Positions 10,580 through 20,645 of a stretch of DNA of 64,000 bases are shown here, piece by piece. Position numbers and translations under genes: made by a program. The stretch is from Mariannaea sp. PMI_226. Lineage: Eukaryota; Ascomycota; Sordariomycetes; Hypocreales; Nectriaceae. The notes under the pieces were generated by a model. That model saw nothing but the letters and a program-made list of their open reading frames with translations. It was not told the origin of the DNA and made no database searches. The stretch lies in the NCBI GenBank assembly GCA_024336345.1, contig JANFOG010000002.1, positions 930,001 to 994,000 of the forward strand, in the 5' to 3' direction. The first letter of the stretch is position 1. Each line of letters opens with the position of its first letter.

Positions 10580-11620
10580 ATGTCAAAGACCACTCTTGCT
10601 ACTATCGCCTTTGGCGCCGGAGGAGGTGCCGCCATTACTGCTGCCATCTACTCCCTACGTGGTGGCAGACGGTCCGAAATCCAGGAAATCCAGGCTCCCC
10701 CTACCACAGCCAACTCGTGGGGTGCCGCCCCGGCCCCTGCCGCTCCGGCTCCCGTTGGCATTCCGGCCTCGCAGGTATTTGGCCCACCGGCCGTTATCCC
10801 ACCATCCGCTCCCCTGGCCACCAACTCTCCCGTTAACCCATCCGGCCTCTTCGAATACGGCTTCCCCGGCCCCATCAACGACCTTGCCAACCGCTCCGCC
10901 CTCGTTTCCAGCTACGATCGCCGAACTCGCAACCCTCACTGGGTTGCCGAGCATATCACACCTGCCTCCCTCGCCCAGCGAGATGGCGACCGCAAGCACT
11001 CGGTTTTCGTGGAAGATGACGCCGTACCACCCAAGTTTCGTGGCTTGTTGAAGGACTATTTCCGCAGTGGCTACGACCGTGGTCATCAGGTCCCTGCCGC
11101 CGACTGCAAGTGGTCCCAAGAGGCCATGAACGATACCTTCTACCTCACAAACATGTGCCCTCAAGTCGGCGAGGGCTTCAACCGTGACTACTGGGCGCAC
11201 CTGGAGGATTTCTGCCGTCGTTTGACACAAAAATACCCCTCGGTCCGTATTGTCACAGGCCCCTTATACCTTCCCAAGCAAGACCCTGTCGACAAGAAAT
11301 GGTATGTGAAGTACGAGGTGATTGGCAACCCTCCCAACATCGCCGTGCCCACCCACTTCTACAAGGTCATCTTCGCCGAGGACGGTCGTGTCGGTGGCAA
11401 CGTCGCTCTAGGCGCGTTCGTTCTCCCCAACGCTCCCATTGATAACAAGAAGCCCATTACCGACTTCGAGGTCCCTGTGGAGGCTGTTGAGCGAGCTAGT
11501 GGCCTCGAGTTTGCAACCAAGTTACCTGTTGCACGACGACGACGCCTTTGTGCCGACACTACTTGCGCGCTAGTGATTCGCGACTTTGCCGATAAGCAGA
11601 AGGCATTCCCCAAAAAATAG
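10580..11620 (+). CDS. NUC1: Mitochondrial endonuclease G / Nuc1 (DNA/RNA non-specific)
   Basis: Single-exon 346-aa DNA/RNA non-specific endonuclease (EndoG family), a Mg-dependent nuclease of the mitochondrial intermembrane space with roles in mtDNA turnover and programmed cell death. Residues 1-30 form a hydrophobic membrane-targeting segment (ATIAFGAGGGAAITAAIY) followed by Arg residues. Residues 35-90 are a Pro/Ala-rich linker. The nuclease domain spans about 93-330 and carries the DRGHQVPAADCK motif with catalytic His169 and the metal-site Asn in FYLTNMCPQ (about residue 192). The ending, RDFADKQKAFPKK, is usual for fungal members. The start ATG lies in ACAATGT; upstream is a CT-rich leader typical of fungal promoters. 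Length agrees with the family (about 330-350). Confidence 0.93.
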   Translation: MSKTTLATIAFGAGGGAAITAAIYSLRGGRRSEIQEIQAPPTTANSWGAAPAPAAPAPVGIPASQVFGPPAVIPPSAPLATNSPVNPSGLFEYGFPGPINDLANRSALVSSYDRRTRNPHWVAEHITPASLAQRDGDRKHSVFVEDDAVPPKFRGLLKDYFRSGYDRGHQVPAADCKWSQEAMNDTFYLTNMCPQVGEGFNRDYWAHLEDFCRRLTQKYPSVRIVTGPLYLPKQDPVDKKWYVKYEVIGNPPNIAVPTHFYKVIFAEDGRVGGNVALGAFVLPNAPIDNKKPITDFEVPVEAVERASGLEFATKLPVARRRRLCADTTCALVIRDFADKQKAFPKK

Positions 11621-12080
11621 ATAAAACAGAACCAGAAAAAAAAAAGAGAAAAACAAGAGATTATCTCAGTAGCTAGAAGCCATGCTATGCAGACGTGTAG
11701 TTTGGGGTACTTCAGGGCTCGGTTACTAGGCTTGATACATGCTTTCTCCAAGCTTTCATCGAGCAATTGTTCTCTCATTGAATTCGTAGACATTTCACAG
11801 CGATCAGCCAGGCATCAGCATGAAAACGGGAGCAGAATTTCCACATGTATAGGTACTCTGTATTAGCACACCAAAATAGTAAAATGTGCTTCATGACTTA
11901 AATTATCTTAGACCTAGTCCATAGCACCACCTATATCGCCTCCTACACAAGAAGCTTCCGTCTAAACCTAGACGAGTACTTGAACACTTTGTACTTTCAC
12001 TTCATTCCGGGTGCCTACCGTCAACATCTCAGGGTATCGACTTCTCGACAATATTTTTTTTCCTTCGTCCCTTTTATCTT
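11621..12080. other. Convergent intergenic region
   Basis: Between the endonuclease and Pfs2 genes. An A-rich stretch follows the endonuclease stop (11626-11657). Nothing else is recognisable. Confidence 0.6.
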
Positions 12081-14436
12081 CTATCGAATGCGAGTGTACT
12101 TCCCTTGTCGCTGTTCGTGTCTCAGGCTCTCCTCTTGGCTGGGCAGGGGGCGTCTCCTAGTATCGCCCTTGTCCAAATCAGCACCCATGCTCATGCCTGG
12201 CATCGGGGGTGGAGGGACGGGAATAGGGAAGTTTCCGGGAGGTGGCAGATTTCCTGGAGGGAGAATAAGGCCTGGAGGAAGTGCTCCAGGGGGTGGAAGC
12301 GGAACGCCCGCCTTCTTCATCAGCTCAATCAGTTGGGCAGGATCAGGGGGGTTGTTGGGATCCAGGCCAGGAAGAGGAGGAGGAGCGCCGTTAAGTCCGG
12401 GCAATGGAAATGGGAGCGGTGGAGGGGGAGCACCTGCATTGGCTCCAACGCCAGGAATGACAGGAGGTGGTAGGGCAGATCCAAGGCCGGGAACGCCTCC
12501 ACCAAGGGGAAGTCCAGGTATGCCAGGGAGGCCGGGCACGGTAGACTTGGAGGCATCTTGGTCGACCAAGGCCTCCATTTCGTCTTCCATCTGCTGCTGT
12601 TCTTCCTCTTGTCGTTGGCGTCGGTTGCCACGACGGTCCCAGGTACCTTGAGCTTCGGCTGCCGTTTCGCCAATATGATATCTATCCTGAAACACTTCAG
12701 TGTCGCCAGGTCGAGCACGGGTCCAGAATCGAGTGATTCGATCATTTGATCCAGAGGCAAGAATGTGACCAAGAGGGTGCCAATCGAGGGACCAGATAGC
12801 GTAGTCATGGGCAAAAGGTACTTTGTGCGTCGGCCAGATCGACTGGGCGGGAGCTGTGGTTGGATCGGGGCTGTCATAGGGTGCCACGGTCAGTGGCTGG
12901 CCCGGAGGTGGGTTAGGGGTATCTAGAAGGTAATGGAAGAGAGAGCCATCCATGCCACCAGTACTGAGCAGGTTAGGATGGATAGGATGCCAAGTTAGGG
13001 TCGAAATGTCCTTTTCATGTCCTTTGAGGAGACATATATCACGCATCATTCGGAGGTCGAACACTCGAGCCGTTTGGTCTCGGGCAGACGTGGCCAGGCA
13101 CCCACCACGAACTCTCTCAAACAAGACTTTGGTAATAGTGCTCTTGTGGCCATGAAGAGTCGTGAGACATCGGCCAGTGCGAGGGTCCCAAAGTTTCACC
13201 AAGTGGTCCTTGGATCCGGACACCAGTAGACCCTTTGTAGGATGCCAATCAACACTTTTGGCATCCCAACCATGGCCCTCAAGTTTAGACTCCATAGAAC
13301 CTAGGGCAAAATCGAAAATTTTTAGCGTAGAGTCGTCGCTTGCTGTGACAAACTTAGAGTCGTTCGGGCTGAAAGCGATATCCCTGATGGGATCCGTGTG
13401 GGCGTTGATGCTTTGTACATTGTTGAAGTTTGGTTGCCAGTACTTGATCACACCATCGTGATCGGCGGAAATAAGCCAATCGTCACTATGAGAGTACTCT
13501 AGAGCTCGGATGGCAGAATCGTGAGCTTGCATAATGGTCTCGAAGTTGAAGCCGGTGCCATTCCATAGTGTAAATTCGCCACTTGTGGACGCAGTTAACA
13601 GTCTTCGACCTTCTGGAGTCCATCGAACGACATTCACAGGATGCTTGATCTTGTTGAGAGATGAGTGGAGGTGTTTGATAGGAATACTATCACCAGCTTG
13701 AGTTGGTCTACCAGCAGGAGGAACCATCTTTTGGAGAGTATTAGCAAATATATCATGACAATGGAATCATAAGTATGGCTCACATCAACAATGTAGCTGG
13801 CGCTGGGTCGTTCAGCTTCGCCGATATATCCACCTTTGTAATTTTGCACACGGTTGTGCAGCCAGTGCGTAACAGTAGAACCATAGTCGGTTACGGGCCC
13901 TGTTGGGTTAACGGTTAGACCTTGAAACAGGACTGCCTTGTGCTGGTCTCTTTTATCCATGGGCAAAAGCAGTGAGGGTGGTCAAAAGCGATTGGGCACT
14001 GAGGGAAAATGACTCCCAAGAACATAAATGGGTTGCATGAGGCTCAAGGATATGTGACGAAGTTGGGAGGGTAAAGGCAAAGTACAGGTTGAAATGCTGC
14101 CATCGTATCGTTGTTTGCCAGCGGCATTTTGCTTGGGAAAGGCACAACATCCATTGTGATTGAAGTGCTTGTTCACAGAAAAGCTTCAGTGAATGAGAAT
14201 GCATTTCCTAGGACAATAACCATTGCAGAGATTACTTAAAGTGGGCTCGTTCTGTAGCTATCCCAGGCCTGCCACTGAGCAGACAAATAGCATCCAATCA
14301 AAATAGAATTCGCAAGAGAGGGTATGCGTTAGAACAATAGACAAATAGACTTACTTCGGCCTCTCACTTTCACAAAGCCTCCATCTTGGCCTTGGCCCTG
14401 GCCTGCGCCATGGTCGCCGCGAGGCTCATAAGCCAT
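12081..14436 (-). CDS. PFS2: Polyadenylation factor Pfs2 (WDR33-like), 3 exons
   Basis: Predicted 614-aa WD40 subunit of the cleavage and polyadenylation factor that helps recognise the poly(A) signal and bridges 3'-end processing factors. Exons are 14436-14355, 13899-13784 and 13727-12081. Exon 2 encodes the family signature [15 protein letters not shown] and [18 protein letters not shown]. Exon 3 encodes [22 protein letters not shown] and seven WD40 repeats (about residues 90-400, for example [13 protein letters not shown] and [12 protein letters not shown]). A Gln/Glu-rich segment and a Pro/Gly-rich tail (about residues 455-600) follow. Intron 1 is 455 nt, long for this genome; its acceptor (AACCCAACAG after CTAAC) was chosen because it yields the conserved frame. 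The first exon is the least certain part. Confidence 0.9.
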
Positions 14437-15737
14437 TTTGGCTATTGCCCCTTCAAGAGCTCCAACATCAACGTCAGGTGGTCGAACTCGAAATTCTGGC
14501 CGCGCGTCTTTTTAGAAGAGATTGTTCACTAGGACGCTTCTATGTTATTAGATGGAGAAGGCGGATTGGACGTGTCAGCTTTTGATGAAACTGGAAGAAA
14601 GAGAGAGGTTGAATGAATAAATCGCCAGAGAGGTATTGAGCTGTCACCCGTCGCGTCCAATGAAGTTGGAAGCCAGTCGAGGCTCAAAAATATTAAGCGG
14701 AGATCAGCCGGGCTCGCGGTTGGTGACAGTAGCTTAGTCATCATGAATGTTTGAGCACTCGCCTAACAGCATAACAGCTCACAGAAGAGTGCCACGACAA
14801 CGAATCTGCTCCGCGATCTTATCGTCTATTGCTTGTGTGAATTGAGATCTGTGCAAGATAAGCGGTGTTCAAAATATTTGCTACGTATGCGCGAGTTTGC
14901 CAATTTTCACCTTTTTTGGATTTAGCCCCTTGCTTTTTTCTGTATTCTGTATCAGTAGTCAGATTATCTCATCCCTCCCCGTGGATCTCGCCATCTCGTC
15001 AAAGATACGTAAAAATTGGATGCGACATACTTTCACATGTCGAAACACCAAAGCGTTGCAATGCATCCCCCAGCGGCTCCCGACAGGCCCCATCAGCGCC
15101 ACCATGCGGCGGTTCCAGGGGACAAAGTTCTCCACTGTGCCTCCACTAACCGCAGTGTTTGGGTGCGAAAGTGCTCTCTAGGCAGCTCCTGGGGGAAAGG
15201 CTTCCAACACCCGCGCCCCGCCTACGTGCAACGTGCTGCACGAACATGCAAGGCATAACAGAGAGGGAAGCCCCAGCGCGCTGCCGAGCCACCTATGTAA
15301 CTGCGTTGGTGGCGACCTGGCGCGGTAGTCTCTCGACGAGAGACTCGATGTCACCAAATTTGGTCGACGACCTTACCGGCTTCAACTCGGTGAGGCTCAT
15401 GGGCCTGGAATTCACACCCCTCTCCCTTTACTGTGGCCGCTAGTCGTCCGATTATCTGCATTCCTCGGCTCTTATCTCATCACCTCAGTGTCATTACGCA
15501 TTTGCTGTGACCCAGAGGCTGCAGGAATCCTGTGGCGCTTTATTTCATGATACAGGTACTCCGTACGTGCGGATACAGCTTGGGCCTCGCACCCTTATCA
15601 GGTCTCGAAGTCTCGCCACTAACCAACCTATACAACTTAAATTCGACCAGGGACGTTTTTCTTCCTCTTTTCCCTCACAGGTCGCTTTTCCTCATATCCT
15701 GCATTACTCGTCGTCTCCTGTCGCCTCGTCCATTACC
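14437..15737. promoter_or_regulatory. Divergent region between PFS2 and the DGAT1-type gene
   Basis: 1.3 kb containing both promoters. The right half is GC-richer and ends in a CT-rich leader (about 15655-15737) immediately before the acyltransferase ATG. Overlapping short frames here have no coding character. Confidence 0.5.
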
Positions 15738-17472
15738 ATGAACTCGGCTACCACAACGAGCACCGAGGCCTCCGGTGGCTCAGTATCCCGACGCTCTGGC
15801 ACTCAGGTTTCAGAGCCACCACGCACGGCGCAGAGTAACGGGACAACAACCGAGCAACGGCCAAGATCGTCGCGGAAGTATAGACATGTCGCCGCGGTAC
15901 ACCTGAAGACGAGGCCTTCATGCCTCAGCCACGACTCTGATGCTGCTCCCAGTTTTTTGGGCTTCCGAAATCTCATGGTTATCGTGTTAGGTGAGTACAT
16001 GGGTGTTAGCGGCGAGGGGCACAGCGTCATCCGTTCGTCATTGACTCTTGGCAGTGGTGGGCAACCTCCGATTGATGATCGAAAATATCCAAAAGGTATG
16101 TTTTTGGTGTTTCCAAATGCCCCCCAATTGAGTCAAAATAGCAACAAGCTTACACAAACGATTTTTCTACCTCATAGTATGGGGTTTTGATCTGCCTCAA
16201 GTGCCATGACTACAGTCGGCAGGACATTTTCCTTGGGCTCTCACTATACTTCCTCATTCCGTGCCATCTTATTGCCGCGTACCTAATTGAGCTTGCTGCT
16301 GCCCAGCAAGCCCGTGGATCAATCAAACGCATCAAAGAAGGCCCTGCCAATACTTCTGAGATTGAGCGTAAAAAGTTCCATTCCATCTGGGTCATCGTTG
16401 CCTGGGCACATGCACTCAACATTACCCTCGCCTTGACCATCACGACTCTAGTAGTCTACTTCAAGGTGTATCATCCTCTCGTCGGCACCCTAACCGAATT
16501 ACATGCCGTTATTGTCTGGCTCAAGACGGCCTCATATGCTTTTACGAACCGCGATCTTCGCCATGCGTACCTACATCCTGTTGCGGGAGAACGCGAGCTC
16601 GTTCCCGAAATCTATGCGCAATGCCCGTACCCGGAAAACATTACGTTGGGAAACTTAATTTACTTTTGGTGGGCTCCCACTCTGGTTTACCAGCCTGTGT
16701 ACCCTCGAACAGACAAGATCAGATGGGTCTTTGTCTTCAAAAGATTAGGAGAAGTCTTCTGCCTAAGTGCCTTTATCTGGGTTGCAAGTGCTCAGTATGC
16801 TGCTCCCGTTTTGCGAAACTCCCTGGACAAAATTGCGTCGCTAGATATTACGTCTATCTTGGAGCGGCTTATGAAACTCTCCACAATCTCTCTCGTCATC
16901 TGGCTGGCCGGATTCTTCGCTCTTTTTCAATCTTTCCTAAATGCATTGGCAGAAATTCTCCGGTTTGGCGATCGGTCATTCTACGATGACTGGTGGAACA
17001 GTGAAAGTCTTGGAACGTACTGGCGGACTTGGAACAAACCCGTATATACCTACTTCAAGCGCCATGTGTACATGCCCATGATTGGTCGTGGTTGGAGCCC
17101 TCAAGCAGCCAGTCTTGCTGTTTTTTTTGTCTCTGCCGTCCTTCATGAGATTCTAGTCGGTGTCCCTACTCACAACATCATTGGTAAGTCACACCAATTA
17201 ATATCAATAATTTTTTTCCTTTTGTCCGACTCGACTAACAACACCCAGGCGTTGCTTTCCTTGGAATGTTCTTACAGCTTCCACTCATCGCCATTACCCG
17301 GCCTCTCGAAAAGATGAAGCACGGTACCACCGGGAAGCTGATTGGCAACATCACATTTTGGGTATCTTTTACTATCTTTGGGCAACCTTTCGCGGCGTTG
17401 ATGTATTTCTATGCCTGGCAGGCCAAATACGGCAGCGTCAGCAAACTTATGACGCCTACGGCTGGTCGATAG
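15738..17472 (+). CDS. DGAT1-type diacylglycerol O-acyltransferase (MBOAT), 4 exons
   Basis: Predicted 507-aa membrane-bound O-acyltransferase of the endoplasmic reticulum, expected to esterify diacylglycerol with acyl-CoA to make triacylglycerol. Exons are 15738-15990, 16055-16095, 16178-17183 and 17249-17472; the 41-nt second exon is required for frame and encodes VVGNLRLMIENIQK. A disordered Ser/Thr/Arg N-terminus (1-70) is followed by FLGFRNLMVIVL and many membrane segments. The acyl-CoA-binding motif FYDDWWN is present, then YWRTWNKPVYTYFKRHVYMPM, and the catalytic His lies in AVLHEILVGVP (about residue 420). The FYxDWWN context and length favour DGAT1 over sterol acyltransferase Are1/2, but sterol esterification is not excluded. 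Its 3' end converges on STE14. Confidence 0.88.
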
Positions 17473-17540
17473 ACAAATCTTTTTTAAAATCACCGAGCAA
17501 CTGAAAACAGGAAAATAAAAGGAGTCATGTTGTCATCTGA

Positions 17541-17559
17541 TATATATATATATATATAT
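17541..17559. repeat. (TA)n microsatellite
   Basis: About nine TA units in the 248-bp convergent spacer between the acyltransferase and STE14, followed by GGTTTTT repeats. Confidence 0.9.
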
Positions 17560-17720
17560 GGTTTTTGGTTTTTTTGGTTTTTAGTTTACCACTATGTCCA
17601 TGTGTAAGAAGCAACAATTGCGTACAAAGTATCATCCTCTAGAGGTTAGCTAAGTAGACATATATGTTGTAGGAGATTGCTCATTGTTCAAATGGCTCGC
17701 TATAGTACCCGAGCTTGTGG

Positions 17721-18596
17721 TTACTGTATGAAAGGCAGCATCGTGCCAGTCTTCTTGCGGTACTCTACGTAACCATCTTTGAAGAACTCAACCAGCTTGG
17801 CTTCTTCGTGCTTTATTCTTCGGCTAAAGAATAGCCAAAGGACTATCGTGTATCCGACAAAGCACACGATATTTCCTAGGACCAGTTGCGTGCCCAGACC
17901 CCAGTAAAAGAACCCAAAGTAACTGGGATGTCTGGAGATGGAGTAGATGCCCGTCGTGATAAGCTGATGACTATCGGCCTTCCTCGTCTGAACCATATGG
18001 TTGAAGCTTGCACCAGCATGCATCATGGCTGTGGAACGGGCCATTTGTCCAATAACGACCAAGAAAAGACCAAGACCAAGCAAGTAGGGGCCTAGGCCAA
18101 AAGGTACCCAGTTACGATCCGGGAAGACGATGCTGACGATGGTGCACTCGAGAATGGCGACTGAGTGAGCAATGGCATAAGAGGGCCAGTTGGCAGTCAG
18201 CAAAAAGCTGTCAATCGTGGCGGCTCGAGTGTTTCGCTCAGCAGTGGTCCAGAACTCGAGGAAGTGGAAGGTGGAAAGCGCAAGGATGAAGAAAGGCACG
18301 CGCCAGATAGGGCTGTTGGTGAAGACCAAGATGGCCAGGACGGAGATGGCACTAGTGGCGAGGCCCATGCCCAAGCAGAAGGCTCTGAGGGCGATGCCAG
18401 AGAGAGACTTGCGTTGTCCCGGGAAGAGCATCTTTATAGCCTGCAGCTCGGATACCACGACTGGCGGCTCAGAGTCATCAGAGGAATAGTCCAAGGCCCG
18501 TGGTGGGAGTGGCTGTGCATGATGGTCCGCCGTGGGGTTAAAGTCGACATGAGAATTGAGGCCTCGGCCGGGAAAGGTAAATCGAGGTTCACTCAT
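17721..18596 (-). CDS. STE14: Protein-S-isoprenylcysteine O-methyltransferase (Ste14/ICMT)
   Basis: Single-exon 291-aa ER membrane enzyme that methylates the C-terminal farnesyl- or geranylgeranyl-cysteine of CaaX proteins such as Ras, Rho and mating pheromone, using S-adenosylmethionine. About 70 disordered N-terminal residues precede six hydrophobic segments. The ICMT signature is near the C-terminus: LITTGIYSISRHPSYFGFF (about residues 212-230), then RIKHEEAKLVEFFKDGYVEYRKKTGTMLPF. The long N-terminal extension relative to yeast Ste14 (239 aa) is shared by many filamentous fungi. The ATG at 18596 is the first in frame; a further upstream extension would need a TTG start and was rejected. 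Confidence 0.95.
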   Translation of the reverse strand: MSEPRFTFPGRGLNSHVDFNPTADHHAQPLPPRALDYSSDDSEPPVVVSELQAIKMLFPGQRKSLSGIALRAFCLGMGLATSAISVLAILVFTNSPIWRVPFFILALSTFHFLEFWTTAERNTRAATIDSFLLTANWPSYAIAHSVAILECTIVSIVFPDRNWVPFGLGPYLLGLGLFLVVIGQMARSTAMMHAGASFNHMVQTRKADSHQLITTGIYSISRHPSYFGFFYWGLGTQLVLGNIVCFVGYTIVLWLFFSRRIKHEEAKLVEFFKDGYVEYRKKTGTMLPFIQ

Positions 18597-19765
18597 TATG
18601 ACCAGAGAAAAATGGAAAGAAACTGGGTTAGAAAAAGGCTGGGTCGGCGTGGAGGTCCTTTCATGAAGACCTTTCAGGTGTCGCTTGTTTGTAGAAAATG
18701 GAGATTGGGCTGGAGACAATGTTGCAGAATCTTTCCCGCTCAGGAACAGAAAGATAATTAAAAACTATCAGGGCGTGGGTAGTGAGGGTAAGAAAAGAAA
18801 GATCAAGAGGTGGGCAAAAGAATGTCAAACAAGAAAAAAAACGAAGAAAAAAAAAAGGCCAGAAAATGCGAGGGTCTTAAGAAAGCAGGCAGCCCATCAT
18901 GGCCCTCCAAGGTGAGGCAGCGTCGTGACTTTGGGTTGTGACAAGAACAAAGGGATGGACGTTTGAGTGAGTGAGGCTTTGCCTTTTGGGGTGATGGAAC
19001 CGATGCCCTGAGCTTTCGTGGCTGGTGCGGTGGCCATCCTTCTGAGTGGACGACTAACCTGGTGCAAGTGTGAGCACGCAAGCAGGAAAACCCAACAAGG
19101 ACAACGTGACACCTTGGCGAAGCGTGAATATGAATTCACAGGAAAAAGATAACCTCAGACAATCAATCAACATAATTTTCAGGGGTATGTATTACAGTGT
19201 GCTGGAACTGTCTCAATTGCTGACTGATATCGTCTTTCCCGAAACCACATTCCCATTACAAAGGTTCAGGCTGGCGCATCACTTTATTCGATGCGCCGCA
19301 TAACAATAGGGAATGTTTCCCATTGTACTCTGGAGGAGGAGAAATATGCAGTCATTGAGATTACTCTGCGACATTGCACCAATGACAGAGACCGTTCTTT
19401 GATCCAAGTTTCCTTTTACGTTACCGAACAGTAAGCCTGATCGCACGCGATTGTTTCGACTTTTACGTCCTTGAAAATACCAACCGTTACCAGTCCACTG
19501 TGTAGGTTGAAGACCAGACAATGCGTAGGAGCCATATTAACGTTTGATATCAATCTATAAGTGAGTTATTGATCTATGTAATCCAACATTCCATCTTGCA
19601 AGCATCTGGTCATTATGTAAAAATATATTCAAGGAGCCCGAACCGTTGCGCCTTCGCTCCAGAAACAAAACCATGACTGCGTCCACGAAGCTACTTTGGG
19701 CTCAAGTTGGCCAAATTCATGCTTTCTCAGCTGATAAATTTTTTGGAGAAATATTGTGCCTCTTC
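18597..19765. other. Intergenic region
   Basis: STE14 promoter (A-rich near 18830-18860) followed by sequence with no recognisable gene. Confidence 0.6.
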
Positions 19766-20251
19766 TTATAGTCCGCCTTGTATCGAAAACGAGGATATAA
19801 TCAGTACAAGGACGTTGATGAACCCCCAGGTGCAGGGTATCCACGTATTCATTTCATAATATCCAGCGCTGTAGACAGCTCCCAACCTGTTGTAATGTTA
19901 GATATCTAACGCAGAAACCTTCGAAAGAAACGAGTATACTGACACAAGGCCAACGATGCTACCTGCCATGACAGCTTCAAGGCCAGCTGTGACGAGGTAA
20001 ATGACAGGAAGAGTCCAGAGATATCTCCACGATGACTTCTTCCAGCCATGGGTGAAGAACGCAATCAGTACTGCTCCCATGTGAAAGAGAGCGTAGAGGA
20101 TCAGCGTCCATATCAGTGTGAAGCGCCAGACATCAAGAACATAGAATAGTGTGTATCGCTTGTCGGGGGTGGTGTCATAGAGGGTCTGAACGTTGAGGGA
20201 CGGGAATCGCGGGGTTTGGTATGACGGTGGAGGGACGTTAGGGTTACCCAT
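19766..20251 (-). CDS. TMEM170-like integral membrane protein (2 exons)
   Basis: Predicted 142-aa protein resembling the Tmemb_170 family, small multi-pass proteins linked in animals to ER sheet and nuclear envelope shape. Exon 1 (20251-19944) encodes a Pro-rich N-terminus and three hydrophobic segments: LIWTLILYALFHMGAVLIAFF, then YLWTLPVIYLVTAGLEAVMAG, then the start of the third. A 57-nt intron (GTCAGT donor, ACAACAG acceptor) leads to exon 2 (19886-19766), encoding LGAVYSAGYYEMNTWIPCTWG and a last membrane helix ending FSIQGGL. The four-segment layout and the GxVYxxxxxEM...P..WG pattern match the family from memory. An in-frame upstream exon (about 20479-20310) could add a longer N-terminus. 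Confidence 0.8.
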
Positions 20252-20622
20252 CTACGAGTCGGTGTCAGCAGTCATTATGTTGTGACGAAGAGGGGAGGCT
20301 CTACGTACCATGCCATCATGCGCAGAAGACACATTGATGATGAGGTTGCCAATCCAAGCGTTGTTGCGATGGCGATGGGGCGGTGGAATTAGTGACAGGG
20401 GTAGCTGCCGAAATAGCGGCGGACACTTGAGAGGGAGGTGCTGGGCCGGGGGTGGGCGCCTTCCACAAGCGCGCGTCATCGGAGCCTCGGCAAAAGCTCG
20501 TGAACCACAGACGTCAACGACGGATGACAATCCCGAGACCGGTGTCTCAAAGAATACACTTCACCTTTTCACAACCTTCCCCCAACCCAACTTGTCGCAA
20601 TTGTTGCTGCAAATGAGTCGCC
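20252..20622. promoter_or_regulatory. Shared divergent promoter, TMEM170-like and 683-aa genes
   Basis: 371 bp between start codons. On the minus strand it contains a good donor (GTACGT at about 20309) and an acceptor (CGTAG) just before the TMEM170 ATG, so a 5' intron is likely. On the plus strand an 11-codon upstream ORF starts at 20613. Confidence 0.55.
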
Positions 20623-20645
20623 ATGTCTACCGAGAGGCTCCTTAA
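20613..20645 (+). promoter_or_regulatory. Upstream ORF overlapping the 683-aa start codon
   Basis: ATG at 20613 opens an 11-codon frame (MSRHVYREAP) that ends in TAA at 20645, after the main ATG at 20623, in a different frame. The upstream ATG has C at -3 (weak) and the main ATG has G at -3, so leaky scanning is expected if the transcript begins upstream. Confidence 0.5.

Noticed and set aside
12105..12877. ORFs overlapping the Pfs2 C-terminal region on both strands
   Set aside because: Shadows produced by the Pro/Gly-rich coding repeat of Pfs2.
18597..18719. 41-codon N-terminal extension of Ste14
   Set aside because: Would require a TTG start; the ATG at 18596 is conventional and the extension has no conserved feature.
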